Shown here piece by piece: positions 24,718 to 46,148 of a stretch of 64,000 nucleotides of DNA; within the stretch, counting starts at the first letter, position 1; the number at the start of each line of letters is the position of its first letter. The notes beneath the pieces are model-generated. The model was not told the origin of the DNA. It saw only the letters and a list, made by a program, of their open reading frames with translations, and searched no databases. Both the position numbers and the translations under genes were made by a program. Origin of the DNA: Lutjanus erythropterus (Eukaryota > Chordata > Actinopteri > Lutjaniformes > Lutjanidae); assembly GCA_020091685.1 (NCBI GenBank), contig CM034598.1, forward strand, positions 16,411,362 to 16,475,361. The letters run 5' to 3'.

Positions 24718-25074
24718 GTGGTTAGCACTGCCGCCTCACAGCAAGAAGGTCCTGAGTTCGAATCCCCCAGCTGGCTGGGGCAGGTCCTTTCTGTGCGGAG
24801 TTTGCATGTTCTCCCCGTGTCTGTGTGGGTTCTCTCCGGGTTCTCCGGCTTCCTCCCACAGTCCAAAGACATGCATGCAGGTTAATCGGTGACTCTAAAT
24901 TGCCCGTAGGTGTGAATGTGAGTGGTTGTCTGTCTCTATGTGTCAGCCCTATGATGAACTGGTGATTTGTCCAGGGTGAACCCCGCCTCTCGCCCAGTGT
25001 CAGCTGGGATAGGCTCCAGCCCCCCGCGACCCTTCCAGAATAAGTGGTTACAGAAAATGAATGAATGAATGAAT
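24718..25074 (+). mobile_element. tRNA-derived SINE, plus orientation
   Basis: Starts GTGGTTAGCACTGCC (box A-like) with box B-like GAGTTCGAATCC about 40 bp on. The body contains GGAGTTTGCATGTTCTCCCC and GGGATAGGCTCCAGCCCC, and the tail is (GAAT)n. A second copy is at 39531-39897. Confidence 0.8.
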
Positions 25075-26539
25075 AGTTACATTGCTCCTTTAAAGTTACA
25101 TTTGTCTGCTAATTCCCCAGAACATTTAAGGATGATTACACATGACATGTTGTTTGCAATATTTATTTGAAAGGAAAAATTTGGATGTTTCAACCTTAGG
25201 GAAACATCCAACCCTCCCCTGATCGTGTTGAAACTTATTTAAAACACATTAAATTTCACTAATTAACTTTTGATTTTTGGCTCAATAAGTATACTATTCT
25301 GAAAATATGCATTGCTTTACAATGATAATAAAGTATTATTTATTTATACAATAATATTATTTATGTATTTATTTATTATTATATCAAATAATGTTTGTTG
25401 TTCATGTATGTGTAGGACATAGGCATACCTTGGGTCTGTGTGCAGATGTTACAGATGCTAATCTAATCTCTTTATATTTTAGTGTGAGTGTGGAAGAATG
25501 GATCAATTTGTGATGCAAAAAACTTTTATTAAACATGTACATTTGCATTTGGGTGAACTATCCTTTCATATGCCCTACAATGATTTGTGTATGTTAAACA
25601 ACTACAGTTGTGTGCTCTGTTTTGTTGCAGCTGCTTAGCTTGGGGACAACATGCTGCAAGTACCTTCACCCAAACTGCCATGACAGGACATCATGTGCTT
25701 GCAAGACACACTGAGCTAGACACATGCTAAACATGTCACTTAAAAGTCTAGGTTTGATTAATTTATACAAAATGTCAGGGCAGTATGACAAAAATACAGC
25801 TCACAAACAAAATAACTTTCATACCCCCAAAACTATTTTTTTTTCAATAAATATAAGTTCTTTTAACTTGAAGTCTTTTGATTTGAAATGACAAGCTGAA
25901 TGAATGTACTGTACAGAGTTAAATCAACTCATTAGGTTTTTATAGAAACATGAACAGCATATTAGCAGATGTCCCAGCATGCATTGTGTCAATTAAAACC
26001 CACTCAGTGAACCTCTTTTTTATAGTTTGAAGTAAATGCATATGATGGAAACTTACAGTATGTCTATTATACTACACTTTAGGATAAGTTATGGTTGTTT
26101 GTCTTTTGTCTTTTTTTGTCTTTTCATATTCAGACAAGTTAAGATTTTAAGGCAGGCCGGACACTTACTTTTTTTTAAATGAAAACAAATATTCTGTTTT
26201 TTTCAGTGTTCACACCAAAACACAACTTGGATTCTTGGTCTTTTCAAATTCTTGCAAAGGATTTATATGTTGTCTTTAAGAAAGAGAATTTAGAAGCAAA
26301 AACATAAAGGAGAAGAAGCTAAAATGTTGTGTAACTCACCGAATGTACCAAGGAAACATTTTTTGTCAAAGTTATTTTCATTATGAAACAGTCCAACAGT
26401 CAGGATTTCATTCAGCCTATCAATAATGCTAATGTCATATTCAATATCAACTTTAACTGAATCATCTTTATGCAAAAACAATCCATTGAATAAACTGTAT
26501 TCCTGATACATACAGAGAACACATTACAGGTTACACAGG

Positions 26540-26720
26540 CAGTGGTGGAAGAAATACTCAGATCTTTTACTTTAGTAAAAATAGCAATACTACTACAAGG
26601 AAACAAGTAAAAGTCCTGCTTTCAAACTTTTTCTCAAGTGAACATATTTGCATCAAAATATAATAAAAAGTATAAAAAAATATATAATGAAAGTGCCAAA
26701 AAATATAAGTGCTCATTCTG
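26540..26720. repeat. CAGTGGTGGAAGAAATACTC repeat, left part
   Basis: Begins CAGTGGTGGAAGAAATACTC and continues with TACTTTAGTAAAAATAGC and AAGTAAAAGTCCTGC. The segment 53614-53701 is the same repeat in reverse. The right end is not identified. Confidence 0.5.
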
Positions 26721-28070
26721 CAGAATGGTCCATTTCAGAATGATTTATATTACAAGATAAGCGTCACAAATGTTAAAGGTGGGCCTAATTTTTTACTACT
26801 TTATAGACCTTTTTCACAGCATTCATTTTGGCATGAAATAGTAGGGTAAAATTAGGTGTTATTATTGATACTACATAAGGTTCAGTTCTATCCAGGTCAA
26901 ATAGAGTCACGGTGCTGCTATTGTGCATGATAGCTCAGTGGAAAGGCTCTGCTACACTATAGAATTGGACGTTACTTAGCATCATTGGTGACACCTGTGT
27001 TAACTTTACTATGGCTACCAGGAAAAAGGTCCATTTCTTGGTAGCGTAATACATAAAAATACATAATCATTTTTTGTTTGATCATATCTTAAAAAGCTGT
27101 CAAAATAAATGTTGTGGAGTATAAAGTACAATATTTGCCTCATAGAAGCATAAAGTGACATAAAATGGAAACACATAAAAGTACAAATACCTTAAAACTG
27201 TACTTTAGGAAATCATTTAGCTAGCTAGTCAGACAAAATAAACTGGAAAATGAGTTTATGTTGTTATGCATTGCGAAACATGTGATGTTACATGTAAAAA
27301 GCTTGAAAGAACAGAAATGTACCTTTTAATGTCAAGTTTCCCCTTTTCTTGTTTTTTGTACCTAAATGATGTGTGAAAAGAAAACCACATTTTTAGGATG
27401 GTTAAAAGAAGTTGCTGGGGGACCAGTAAAAGCCACATCTAATGCTTCTAATGTTAGCAAAAAGCTAACTAACTAGCTAGCTAATCAAGTAGTTACATCA
27501 GTCATGAGCTAGATAGTTAGCCTGTGTTTTACTAACATTAGCTAGCGTAAGATGTGACCTTAAGTATCACTTTTACAGGAAAGGGAGAAAGTTGACCGAG
27601 ATACCAAGTTTGCTTATTGGAGAACAGAGCAAAAAGGGATGGGGTGTAAGAAGGGTCAATACAGTTCATCCAACTTAATTTACTTGTGTTAATTGAAGTT
27701 ATTGACCCTGGTTTTTGACTTATTTCATTTACTAGTGTAGTTTTACTACTGTAAAATCGGTCCCAATCCAAATAAATAACCCAAGTAAGGAAATTAATTT
27801 GGACCAACAAAGGCACTGCTGAAAGAAAGTCATTTAAATATGTGAAAATACTTTCCGTGATTTAATTCAGTTCATTGTGATGGTTTTTTTTTTAGTTTAC
27901 TTAGTTACATCCCACTGCTGCAGAAACACATACAAACATCTGCAAGCCAAGATTTGATGCCTTATGTTCCCAGCAGAGGCCATTCGAAAGAAATAAAGAA
28001 ACTAATTATGCTTTATGACAGTCTATCATGGTTAAAATTGCTCCTTCTAGTCTGTCTGTTAACTAATAGC

Positions 28071-31000
28071 CTAGTGAGAAAATGTGGGGCTGCCCGCTCC
28101 AGAGGGAAGAGGTGGCTGGAACTTTGCCAGGTCTTTGGAAATGATTTCTGCCAGCCTGTGTTTAAAAGTGCCAGGGGGCTCTGTCAGGGGAGTGCGGGTA
28201 GAGGAGCTCATGGCCTCCTCCATCTCTTTCATGTCATCCACTGGCTGTGCATTGTACGCTGGCTGGATATAGTTATTCACAGGGAGCTGACGCTGGTATC
28301 GGGGCCTGGGTAGGACGAAGGGAACAGATTGTGGAAGTGTGCAGGGAAGAGGCTGGGGATCAGGCTGAGGGAGGGGTGACGAGGAGGGCTGCAGCTGGGG
28401 ATTTAAGGGAGAATCAACCATTTTCACAATCGAATAGATACATTCTGAATCGTCTGTCACAGGTTTGAACAGATCTTTTTTGATAATAGGAGGCGTGGCT
28501 CTCCTTACGTTGGAATAAATGCTGGACCTGTCCTCTGTGAGATTATCCAGGTTTGCAGCCTCCAGGGAATGACAGCGTTCCTCCTCATCCTCACATTCCT
28601 CTCCCACAGCCTCCTTGCTGTTAGAAAGATATGGTGTGAGGAGAGATAGCCGCCTTGCTTTATGTACAGAGATGTCATTAATGGTAGAGTAATGGTTGTC
28701 AGATTCGTCCTCTGTGTCAGCAGAAACATCAGCGGGATTGTAGATAGGAGGAGCAGCGGGCTGGTTCGTTGTGGTTGGGAGGTTAACGGGCGAGTTGTCA
28801 ATGAGTGATCTTCTGTGGACACTGAGTGGCTGGACATAGGGCTTCTTGTCCACAGAGCACTGCTCCGATATAGTCTGGAAGATCTGCGGACCATGTCTGG
28901 ACAGGAAGATGAACACTCCTTCTCCTGACTCACAGCGACGGCCTGCTTCAATGCTGAATCCACCCTGCAATCATCCATCAATGAACATCTTAATGCAAAA
29001 GTTTGACTTTTTGGAATATATGCAAACTCACTTTATTGCTGAGAGTTGGAAGAGAAGATTGATACCACTCTCATCTGTATGGTACTGTACAGCATGGGCA
29101 GTAAGGGGTTACAAGTAATTTTTTTTTTTTAAGGAATGGGTACTTTACATGTTCTTTTTAAAAATGTTACTTCTACTCTTTATTCAAGTATATTTTTAAT
29201 CTAGTATTTGTTTTTTTATTTAATATTTATACCTTCATTATAACTGTAGTCTGTCGGTGAAAATGTAGTGACTAGCTTGCTAATGTTAGCTAAGTTAATT
29301 TAAGATGTGTATATTCTTTGACACCTTTGATGTTATTGACATTAAGCTACCTTATAGTTGGTGGTTTGTTGGGCTTTTAGAGTGGGGCTTTTTAGTATGC
29401 TTTAGAGAGCACATTAACAACTGCAGCACAAACTAAAAATATTCATCTAGACAGTAAGCTGGGTCACACTTTTTTTGAAAGGGTGTGCATATGACTGTCA
29501 TTACACTGCAATGAACATGTCACCCTTTAAGAATACGAAGGAGTCTTTATGAATGTTTATGGCTTGGTTAATGTCAACAAACAAAACTCAACTTTGCACT
29601 GAATTTAAAAAATTGACAGAATGAGTTACAGCGTTCATAAAAACTCCCTCATGTTCATGATAGGTGCCATGACAGGGTTATGACAGTGTAATGACTGAAG
29701 CACAAATTAAGAGAAATTAAATTAAGTGCTGCAAAATTCACATTTGTTTCCTTTCTAACGGAGGGGGAATTCAGAAGTACCTTACCTCAACCTGTCCAAA
29801 CTTGCGTAAGAACATGTAAGGCCAGTGATAGATGATGTGTCCAGTTTTGACATCCAGCAGTTTCACAGCCTGTTTCTCTGGGGAGACCAGATACTCTCCA
29901 GTCAGCTGGCACCTCCTGGATGCCTCTGTGCTCTGGACCGTCACTTGGAACTGGTTTGGAGGAAGGCTCCGATCTAAACACGAGAGGACAGGAGAATATT
30001 TGCCTCTTAAAACATCACAGCACACCGAGGTCAATGCAGCGTAGCTACACAGGAAAGTATTAGTTTTTTCTATATTAAGTCTAAGCAGCAATACATCAGC
30101 AAAGGGAATAAGTGTACAGCAAATACATTCATACAGAAAAATGCTGATTTAAAATCGCTTGCATTCCACTAATCTCTCCATGTGACTGTGCTGCCTGGAT
30201 TTTTCAGCAGAAGTGTAATCCATTAGGAAATAAAAAGAAATAAATTTGTTTAAGCCAGAGCTTGCTGACGCTAATACATTCTGGCGTTCATGTTTGAATA
30301 AATTAGTGGCTGTAGCTACTGCTCACACATATTCAAGGTTCTGCTGATGCATTGAATTTACAGTGTTATGACATCTAAACCTCATTGCTTGCCTTTTCTT
30401 GTTTTTTTTCTGTTTATTTTAATACATTCACCAATTTACTCTTACAACCATATTAGAGGATAATTCCAGTTTCTTACAACTTGGGTCTAATTTGTTGGTC
30501 ATGTCAACACTGTACTCAATAGGCTCACTGCTGGTATCAGAGTGCTGCAGCATCATTACAACGTAGTTTGAGAGGGCGAGAAACAGTGTTCCTCAGAGAA
30601 TCTGACAAATTGTCGAATTGTGCTCTGCAAAAAGAAATATTAAAATATCCTTCCCATTTGTTGACCCCTCTTATAATATAATTTTTGTATTTTCCCTTTG
30701 CAATGGTTCCCTGTCCCCAGGTTTGTTTAAAATATGCGTAACTCTCTGACTGCTCATGTTTCTTGCTCAGTATGACTTCTTTTTAGGGACTCTAGACTAG
30801 ACTCTAGATTAGGGACCCGATTTATACATGTTTCTTCTTCTTTTACAAACAAGTTATCTTTTATAATGTGACAACACACATGATTAGGATCTGCTTAGAT
30901 TTAGGGACAGAAAACACTTGGTTACAGTTGGGGGAAAATCATGGTTTAGGTTAAAATGATTTCTTTCTTGGACCTGTGGTTCCCATCCAGAAATGAACTT

Positions 31001-34000
31001 TTGCTCAACCAAAGCAAAGTGAATTCTCTAAGTATAGACACAGCCCTCTAAGGCTATTGCTTGTGGGTTCATCTCTTGCTCACGCAGCACTTAAGACAGG
31101 GTCACACCTAAAGGTCCGGTTCTTGAAAGAAACCAGTACGAGGATGGACCACACCAGAGTTCACTGGACAACGACCCGAGGCCACCCCTTCAATCGGACA
31201 AGAGAGTGATTTTTCTGGTCCAGACCAGAGTTTAAATTCACACCAACCCAAACAAACTGACTGAAGTGATAAATGCTCCAGAGTTCAGGTCAACTAGACC
31301 AGCAAGCTTGGTGTGAACCCACCCATAGTTTACGCTCTCGTATCATGTGGTTCCCACCTTAGTCTCATCTTGTGTATAAGCTGAGCTGAAATTGGAGAAT
31401 TGCTCCTTTTGTCAGCAAATTTAGAGAACAAGTGGGGCCAACAGCTTTGAGGCTGCTCCCATATCATAGAATCTGGAGGTACAGCCCAGCTAGACATTGT
31501 ATATTACCAGAACATTGTGAGAACATCCTATGTGGGGTGAAGGACATCACCTTGTAATGTTCCCAGATGTTATTTGGTGGACTTTCGGGGAATATTCATG
31601 ACATTCCAAGAACCACATTTATGAGACCATTACTGTAGGAGGTTCCCACTACATCTCTATATTATGTTCAAAACATGTGCAAAACCTTTAATGATATTAC
31701 AGAAACCTTTAGGGAACCTACTTAAGTTCTTTTTTGGTTCTATGTAGGTCCTTCTATCATGTTCCCAGAACGTTTTCAGGACCTTTAAACTGGATTACAG
31801 ACAGACTTTGCAGAACTACTAGAGGGCTAAAAACTGCTATCTTGAAATACATCAAAGCATGTTTACAAGTCAAGTTATCCTTAATTGATTGCCTGTAAGG
31901 AAATTCACGCTCTGCATTTAACCTATCCCAACCTACCTGTCCCAGCATTTCTGTTTATACTACTGAACTTGATATCCCAGGATGCCAGAAGTAATATTAT
32001 CTCAGTTCTTTTATCAGCATGACTCCTGACTTTATTTTGGATTTTCCCTGCAGAAATATCAATTTCCATTCCATCTTTCTTCATTGTGACTCTGTTTCTG
32101 CAATGTTGATGTTCTGTTACTGTAAAATAATCTAGAATAGGGTTGAAATACCGTTTTGACTTTATTCTCTAAATGGTATTCAACTTTATTCTCAACATTT
32201 TCGCTTTATTCTCAATGTTTTGGTTTTTCTCTCAACATTTTGACTTTATTCTGAAAATTCAAAAAATAAACTTAAACCTTGTGATTTGTTTTTCCTTGCC
32301 TGGCACTAATACCAAAAGTTTGACTGTGTTCTTGATATTATGACTTTATTCTTGAATTAGAAAATTTAAAAAACATCTTCCTCCTCACATTTTTTCCTTT
32401 TGCCTGGCCCTGATACTCTTCCAAAAGAACCACCTCGTTGGCAGTCACCAAACGGAAAATTATTTTTGATTGCTTGTTGACTGATCAGCTGTCGTCTGCA
32501 GATTGACGAGCATTACCGGTTTTCCAAGATGAGTAAAGGTCATTATCCTCCATGGTCAAGCTGTTCCCTCTCTCGAAATCCCCTTTGTCTGATTCTTCAG
32601 GATCCTTCTGTAAACACAGTGGCATTGCAAACATTATATGGAGTGTACACTATCCTCTTATCGTTGGTTTATGACTTTAAAGAGCCAAGATGCAAGAAAG
32701 GACATAGCTTGTGCAAGCACAAGAATTAGAGAAGTGAAGTGACAGAAGTTACAGATACTGTATGAACTTCCTCATTGTGCTATCTATCTCTGATTGTCAG
32801 TCGGTTTCTCCCCACCTTTCCCAAATGATAACACGACTGCTGGTATAAAAACAAAAGGGGAAAGTTGAGGTCAAAAGGCGAGACGTGTGATACCTGGAAG
32901 GCGAGGAGACAGAGGGCACTGACCCAGTCCTGGCTTGCTGTGGAGGCCAGGGTGTAGTGGCTCTGAGTGGTGTTTAAGTAGAAGGCTGTGCACCCAGAAG
33001 GGCAGGACTCCTTTGTAGCAGGGGTGACACTGAGGCAATCGCTAAGACGCACCACTTTTCTCTCTGGTGTTTTCTGCCGACCGACTCTCTTCTGTTCACT
33101 AACATTAGCATTGTTGTCAAGTACAGTGAAGAGCTCCAACCGCCCAACCCCTGTGGAGCTGGGTTTGAAAAGCACCAGCCATACTTTCCGCCACGTTCTC
33201 TGTTGAAAACGACAGAGGAAGAAATGGGAAAAGTGATTGTTAGTAAGCGGGTTCTCTGGCACAGTTCTTAATTGGTTTAGATCTTACATTATCATTAGCA
33301 AGTATGCCATCTGTTTCTGTTGTTACGCAGATGACTCTCCGCTCTACATTTCTGCTTCACATGAAGATCTGGGCCCTGCTGACACTGTTTAATTTAAAAA
33401 AACAGTGATGGTTCAGACTTGTACATTTAACAGACAAAACAGAGATTATTAGGGAAATCTTATTTATTCTGTTGTACTGTCTATTTATTCTCATAAAGGC
33501 ATACTATGCAGGATTTTTGTACATTTTTTTCTTAAAAAAACTTAACAACAAATGGTTACATTGCCGTCTCTGTCTCTCTCTCTCTGGCTGTCAGAGCTGC
33601 AGAGAGAGATTCACACAGATACACACACACACAAGCAGAGAAAACTGAGGACAGAGCACATGGTGAATGTTTGATTCAGCTGTATTCACACAAATCCTGC
33701 AAGTTTGGGCATGTTTATTTGCATTTAACGTACGTGCTGTGACACAATCAGGAAATAATGTTTTATTTCTCTGATTCACTGCTGTTTTTCTCAGTAACAC
33801 TACTCCCTCACTGCACATCCACATCACCAGCTACACAGCCACAAAATGGCCAAACATGACCTGCTACATTGTCGATGAGTTGCCAATGAAGTGCTGCTTA
33901 GAGCTTGTTGACGTCAGTAGGTGCTTGTGTGTAGACAGTGAACATGTGTCGTCAAAGCTTCATTTTTGTTGACGTGGTAAAAAAAAAGGGTAGGATTAAA

Positions 34001-35960
34001 AAAAAAAAGAAAACTGGCTGATGGCTAGAATGAGCTTTTCTTCCATTGTTTATACGGCACAGGAAGAGATTGGATCCTGAAGTGGCGAAATAAAGACATA
34101 TGATTGGTTGATACAACTATGACTCAAATTTATAGCGCCTCACGTCCAACATGCAGTGACCGGTGTCGGACATCAGTTTCTGGCTTTACGTCACCAGCTT
34201 CAATTGAAAACGACTGACGCTATGTCGCCAGTAAAACATACCATAATTTTATTTACTCTATAGCTCTCTTTCATCGAGCCAGGGAGGAGTGGACACATTA
34301 GAATGGTGTGTTTACAAACGATCCAGTATATTCAACCTTTAATACCACATCTCTGGCTAAGAATCTGGGGGTAATTTTAAGTCAAAACATTTCTCACACC
34401 AGACATCTCGGAAAAACTGATGCTTCTCGTTGTCTTCAGATGACAAGAATGACGTCAGTGACACTGCACTGCGTCAACCTCTGGTGTCTAAAAGCATCTA
34501 AGCGTATACACACTGGTTTTATGAAGAGTGCATTTAAACTATATTTAATATATTTTTGTTTTTACAAGCTTTTACATATAGGATCATTAACTTATTTTTG
34601 TCAGCTACAGTTTTTTCTTATGTACTCTTTACGATAGCATTTTTTGTGAGACACAATGTGATCATCTTTCTTTGAAATGTGCCATATACAGTGTTCATTG
34701 ATCTGATTACTTAACACTGTGGTTTTGTTGTCTTCTTGATAACAAATATTGTGGTCCTTTGTGCATGACAGTTACGCTGCTATTGCTTAAATTTTGCAAA
34801 AGGCGTTCCTGTGAAAGGCCATTCAGGGCCACAATGTTTTCCAGCTAAATTTACAGTCTGCGACACCGTGGGCAAAACAAATCCCACTAAGGGGATTTTC
34901 ACAAATGAAGTCATATTGATCCAAAATAGGATTAGTCACACTGTGGGTCTCCGCATCCTTGAGGACCAGCATTTTAAGATCTTTGTGAATCAGAAAAGCA
35001 TCTTAAAATACAAGCTAGCAACTCAGTTTTACTCAAACCAAATGAATAAGTATGGAACCAGTCTGTTATTAGCAATTAGTAGTAGATAATATGTAGAATC
35101 AATACCAGATATTCACCATTGTAGTCATGATTCAGTCTGAATTTACAGCTGCAGTGGGGTTACACTGGAATAAGTAGCACAACATTTTGTGAAGCTGAAA
35201 TATATATGTAGCCATGTGTGGCTTCTTCAAGATGTGGTCAAACAGAATCATCTCCACGTTGACAGGAACAACAGCACCACCCAGTATGTTATTTATTACT
35301 TCAAACGGTGTGGAAAATAAGTATTAAATTTAACCCTAAACATGTATTCATGCAGAGTACGGCCAATTCAAGTCCAAGGAAGTTTAAGGATTGCTTATTA
35401 TTTTGCAGAGTACCCGACCCCACTGCATGTCTTCGGGACATTTGAAAATAGAAGCTTACGCTCTTGAATAATGCAGTTTCTCACACTCTGCAAACTTGTT
35501 CAATCTATGCCAGAGTGCAGTGGTGACAGCCATGACAAACATTGAGAAACATAGACTCAATGAATATTAAATTCTGTTTTGACTTACAACTTTGACAAAA
35601 ATGCAGCTTTGTTTGACAACTATTACTGGACCAAACATTTGCATCAGTTTTTACTACATGCTCAGACATTTGGTCGTGCACCGTTGGACCAAAATGTATT
35701 GTTCACTTAAGCTTCTATAAGTAATTAATCTATCTTTGCATGCACTTATGCTCATTTACAACACTTCTCACCAACTGATCCTTTGCTTAACTAACTCTGA
35801 CCAATGCATTGTCGAGTTACCATACTGACTGAAAATGAAATGAGCAGCAAGATTCACTTTTTCACAGGTATGCTGAATTTATAAAAATTTCTACAAGACT
35901 TACTTTTCCAAACTTGACCCCCTGCAGGTACAGCATCCCTTCCTTGTAGATGACGTCCAT
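28071..35960 (-). CDS. dok3: Docking protein 3 (PH + PTB adaptor), 5 coding exons
   Basis: Coding exons on the minus strand: 35960-35904, 33199-32894, 32607-32517, 29973-29786, 28964-28071. Phases join exactly, giving 1536 nt and 511 aa. The PH domain (about residues 4-118) starts MDVIYKEGMLYLQGVKFGK and continues RTWRKVWLVLF. The 30-residue exon 3 carries the MEDNDLYSSW linker typical of Dok proteins. The IRS-type PTB domain (about 155-250) includes FLRKFG and EAGRRCESGEG, with the arginines that bind phosphotyrosine. The tail is proline-rich (about 402-437) with candidate phosphotyrosines: Y364 in YSNV fits the Grb2 YxN consensus, and others are Y289, Y306, Y391, Y446 and Y451. Family role: a cytoplasmic, membrane-recruited adaptor that dampens immunoreceptor signalling. 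DOK3 rather than DOK1/2 is chosen because ddx41 and fam193b are adjacent. A minus-strand ATTAAA at 27866-27861 is a possible poly(A) signal. Confidence 0.92.
31098..31320. mobile_element. Short MITE in the intron between dok3 exons 3 and 4
   Basis: Starts AGGGTCACACCTAAAGGTCC and ends CAAGCTTGGTGTGAACCC. The GGGTCACACC/GGTGTGAACCC ends are inverted repeats. Confidence 0.45.
32127..32370 (-). repeat. Same minisatellite family in the intron between dok3 exons 3 and 4
   Basis: Repeated TTTATTCTCAACATTTTGAC units are the reverse complement of the unit at 19838-20098. They end about 150 bp inside the intron from the exon 3 donor at 32517. Confidence 0.65.
33496..34236 (+). repeat. Interspersed repeat in dok3 intron 1
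   Basis: Opens AAAGGCATACTATGCAGG and ends AAAACATACC. The segment 33828-34236 is clearly similar to 54822-55182 (for example CAGTTTCTGGCTTTACGTCA against CAGTTTCTGGCCTCATGTCA). Confidence 0.6.
34308..34420 (+). pseudogene. Possible LINE reverse-transcriptase C-terminal remnant
   Basis: A frame reads STFNTTSLAKNLGVILSQNI. The KNLGVI(L/F) motif followed by a hydrophobic residue and H(I/L) is common at the end of fish LINE reverse transcriptases. Only this short block is recognisable, so the call is weak. Confidence 0.3.
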
Positions 35961-36250
35961 GTTAGTGAGCTTAGTCTGTAAATTGTTCACTCTAGTATGC
36001 CTTGTTGCTCTGTGGTCAAGCTGTAACTACACTGGAGGTTAAAATTAGATTTTCAAAGCTATGAAACTAATTGTTTCCTTTACGTCAGCAGCAGTTTTCA
36101 TTCTGTGGTGTGATTCTCATGAGGTTAAAAGTCAAGTTATCTTTGATCTGCAACTTCACTGTTGCAAAAGAAAGGACACACACACTGTGTGCTGCTGTTA
36201 TTTTTTTTTTGAGTCAAACTTCCCTTTGCATTATTCTGCTTGTTTTAGCA

Positions 36251-36258
36251 ACTTCCTC
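36251..36258 (-). promoter_or_regulatory. ETS/PU.1-like site in the putative dok3 promoter
   Basis: GAGGAAGT on the minus strand lies about 290 bp upstream of the dok3 start codon, in the short gap between the dok3 ATG and the ddx41 poly(A) signal. A second GGAA-core site (AAAGGGAAGT, minus strand) lies about 30 bp closer to dok3. PU.1 regulation fits a leukocyte-expressed adaptor, but this is inference from motifs only. Confidence 0.3.
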
Positions 36259-36331
36259 ACCCTACAAAACTGGCACCACACCTTCTGACTTCGCCAGGAA
36301 GAGCATAAAAGATCTGAACAGATAGAGCAGT

Positions 36332-36337
36332 TTTATT
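36332..36337 (-). terminator. Poly(A) signal of ddx41
   Basis: AATAAA on the minus strand, about 214 nt beyond the TAA stop at 36551. It leaves only about 370 bp before the dok3 start codon, so dok3's promoter must lie next to or within the ddx41 3' end. Confidence 0.55.
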
Positions 36338-36550
36338 TACAATTAAGGGTATCAAAAATGTATATTACAAAGGTTACACGTACAGAAGCATGAGGTTTTG
36401 AGCAAAAACCCCAAATATTTAGTCTGACAGAAAATGTAAGGTGTTGATAAAAACACTTCCTTTGTTCAGTGACACGACACGTGGACAGTTTCCTGAGAAA
36501 TGTCTCAGTTCCGTTTAGCGTTGGAGAATCTTCCCTCTAATGAAAATCTC

Positions 36551-45422
<8,872 letters not shown>

Positions 45423-45554
45423 TTTATGTATGAATACAGTGACTTTCTCTATGTATTGAAGCCACAGATTTACTGACCAAATATCCGGCAGAGCTCAATA
45501 AATACAGCTAGTTACTCCACATGTTTACACAACACAGGAAGCTTTAGTGCCGTA

Positions 45555-45593
45555 CGGAGCGCTGGAAGGGTCAAACCTCATCGAGGCGCTCCG
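45555..45593. promoter_or_regulatory. Inverted repeat in the ddx41 upstream region
   Basis: CGGAGCGC (45555-45562) and GCGCTCCG (45586-45593) form a perfect 8-bp inverted repeat about 130-170 bp upstream of the ddx41 ATG, in the most GC-rich part of the promoter. It could be a paired binding site or chance. Confidence 0.3.
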
Positions 45594-46120
45594 TCCAAAC
45601 ATTTGAAAGTCTGGTGCTGGAGAGGCAGGTCGTACAAGGATATTATCATGGAAACCAAAAAGATAAGTGTAGAAAGCAAACACCACACTTTATTTTTGTC
45701 AAAACTGTATTGTTTTTAATCTTTCTGAACGAAAGATTTTTCACAGTATCAAAAGTGAATTTTAAAAAAAGAAACAAGCCAACATACACTTGGCTATTAT
45801 TGATATAGTATAAATCTACATTCGAAACATTAAGATAATCTTCTCTAATTGAATATAACCTGGAAAGCATCAGAGATGTTATATGAAAACAAAATCTCAG
45901 CACAGATTCAAGAAAGAAATCCATCTCAATGAAAGCCATCAGCTAAAACATGGTTACTGTTGTAAATCCCAAGGCCCTTGTCCCAAAGGTATCAACTCTT
46001 CAGTGATATTTCTCATCAAAAGATTATCAAGACTTGGACTTAAGATAGGCTAGCTGAGGTACAAGGTGCCACCAAGGTCACAGTACAGGGAAAAGAGTAG
46101 TATGGTTGAAAATATTATCT

Positions 46121-46148
46121 CACACACACACACACACACACACACACA
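46121..46148. repeat. (CA)n microsatellite
   Basis: Fourteen uninterrupted CA units in the interval between ddx41 and fam193b, possibly in the fam193b 3' UTR. Confidence 0.85.

Larger units (their letters stand above)
23990..28060. other. Intergenic region between the atoh1-family gene and dok3
   Basis: Contains a SINE (24718-25074), a fragment of a common teleost repeat ending near 25567, an ACTTAAGTA-type repeat from 26540, and otherwise AT-rich sequence. The low-repeat block 24400-24640 directly downstream of the gene is a possible enhancer position. No coding sequence is supported. Confidence 0.5.

Noticed and set aside
24718..24770. tRNA-like box A/box B sequence
   Set aside because: It is the head of a SINE; it cannot fold as a complete tRNA and is followed by the SINE body.
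25631..25714. Cys-rich 27-codon stretch after a TTTGTTGCAG acceptor-like site
   Set aside because: Looks like a terminal exon, but no upstream exon can be joined and it lies among repeat fragments. Probably chance.
28505..28981. 158-codon minus frame overlapping the last dok3 exon
   Set aside because: A different frame of the same strand. The phase-consistent dok3 frame with the PTB end and Tyr motifs is the real one.
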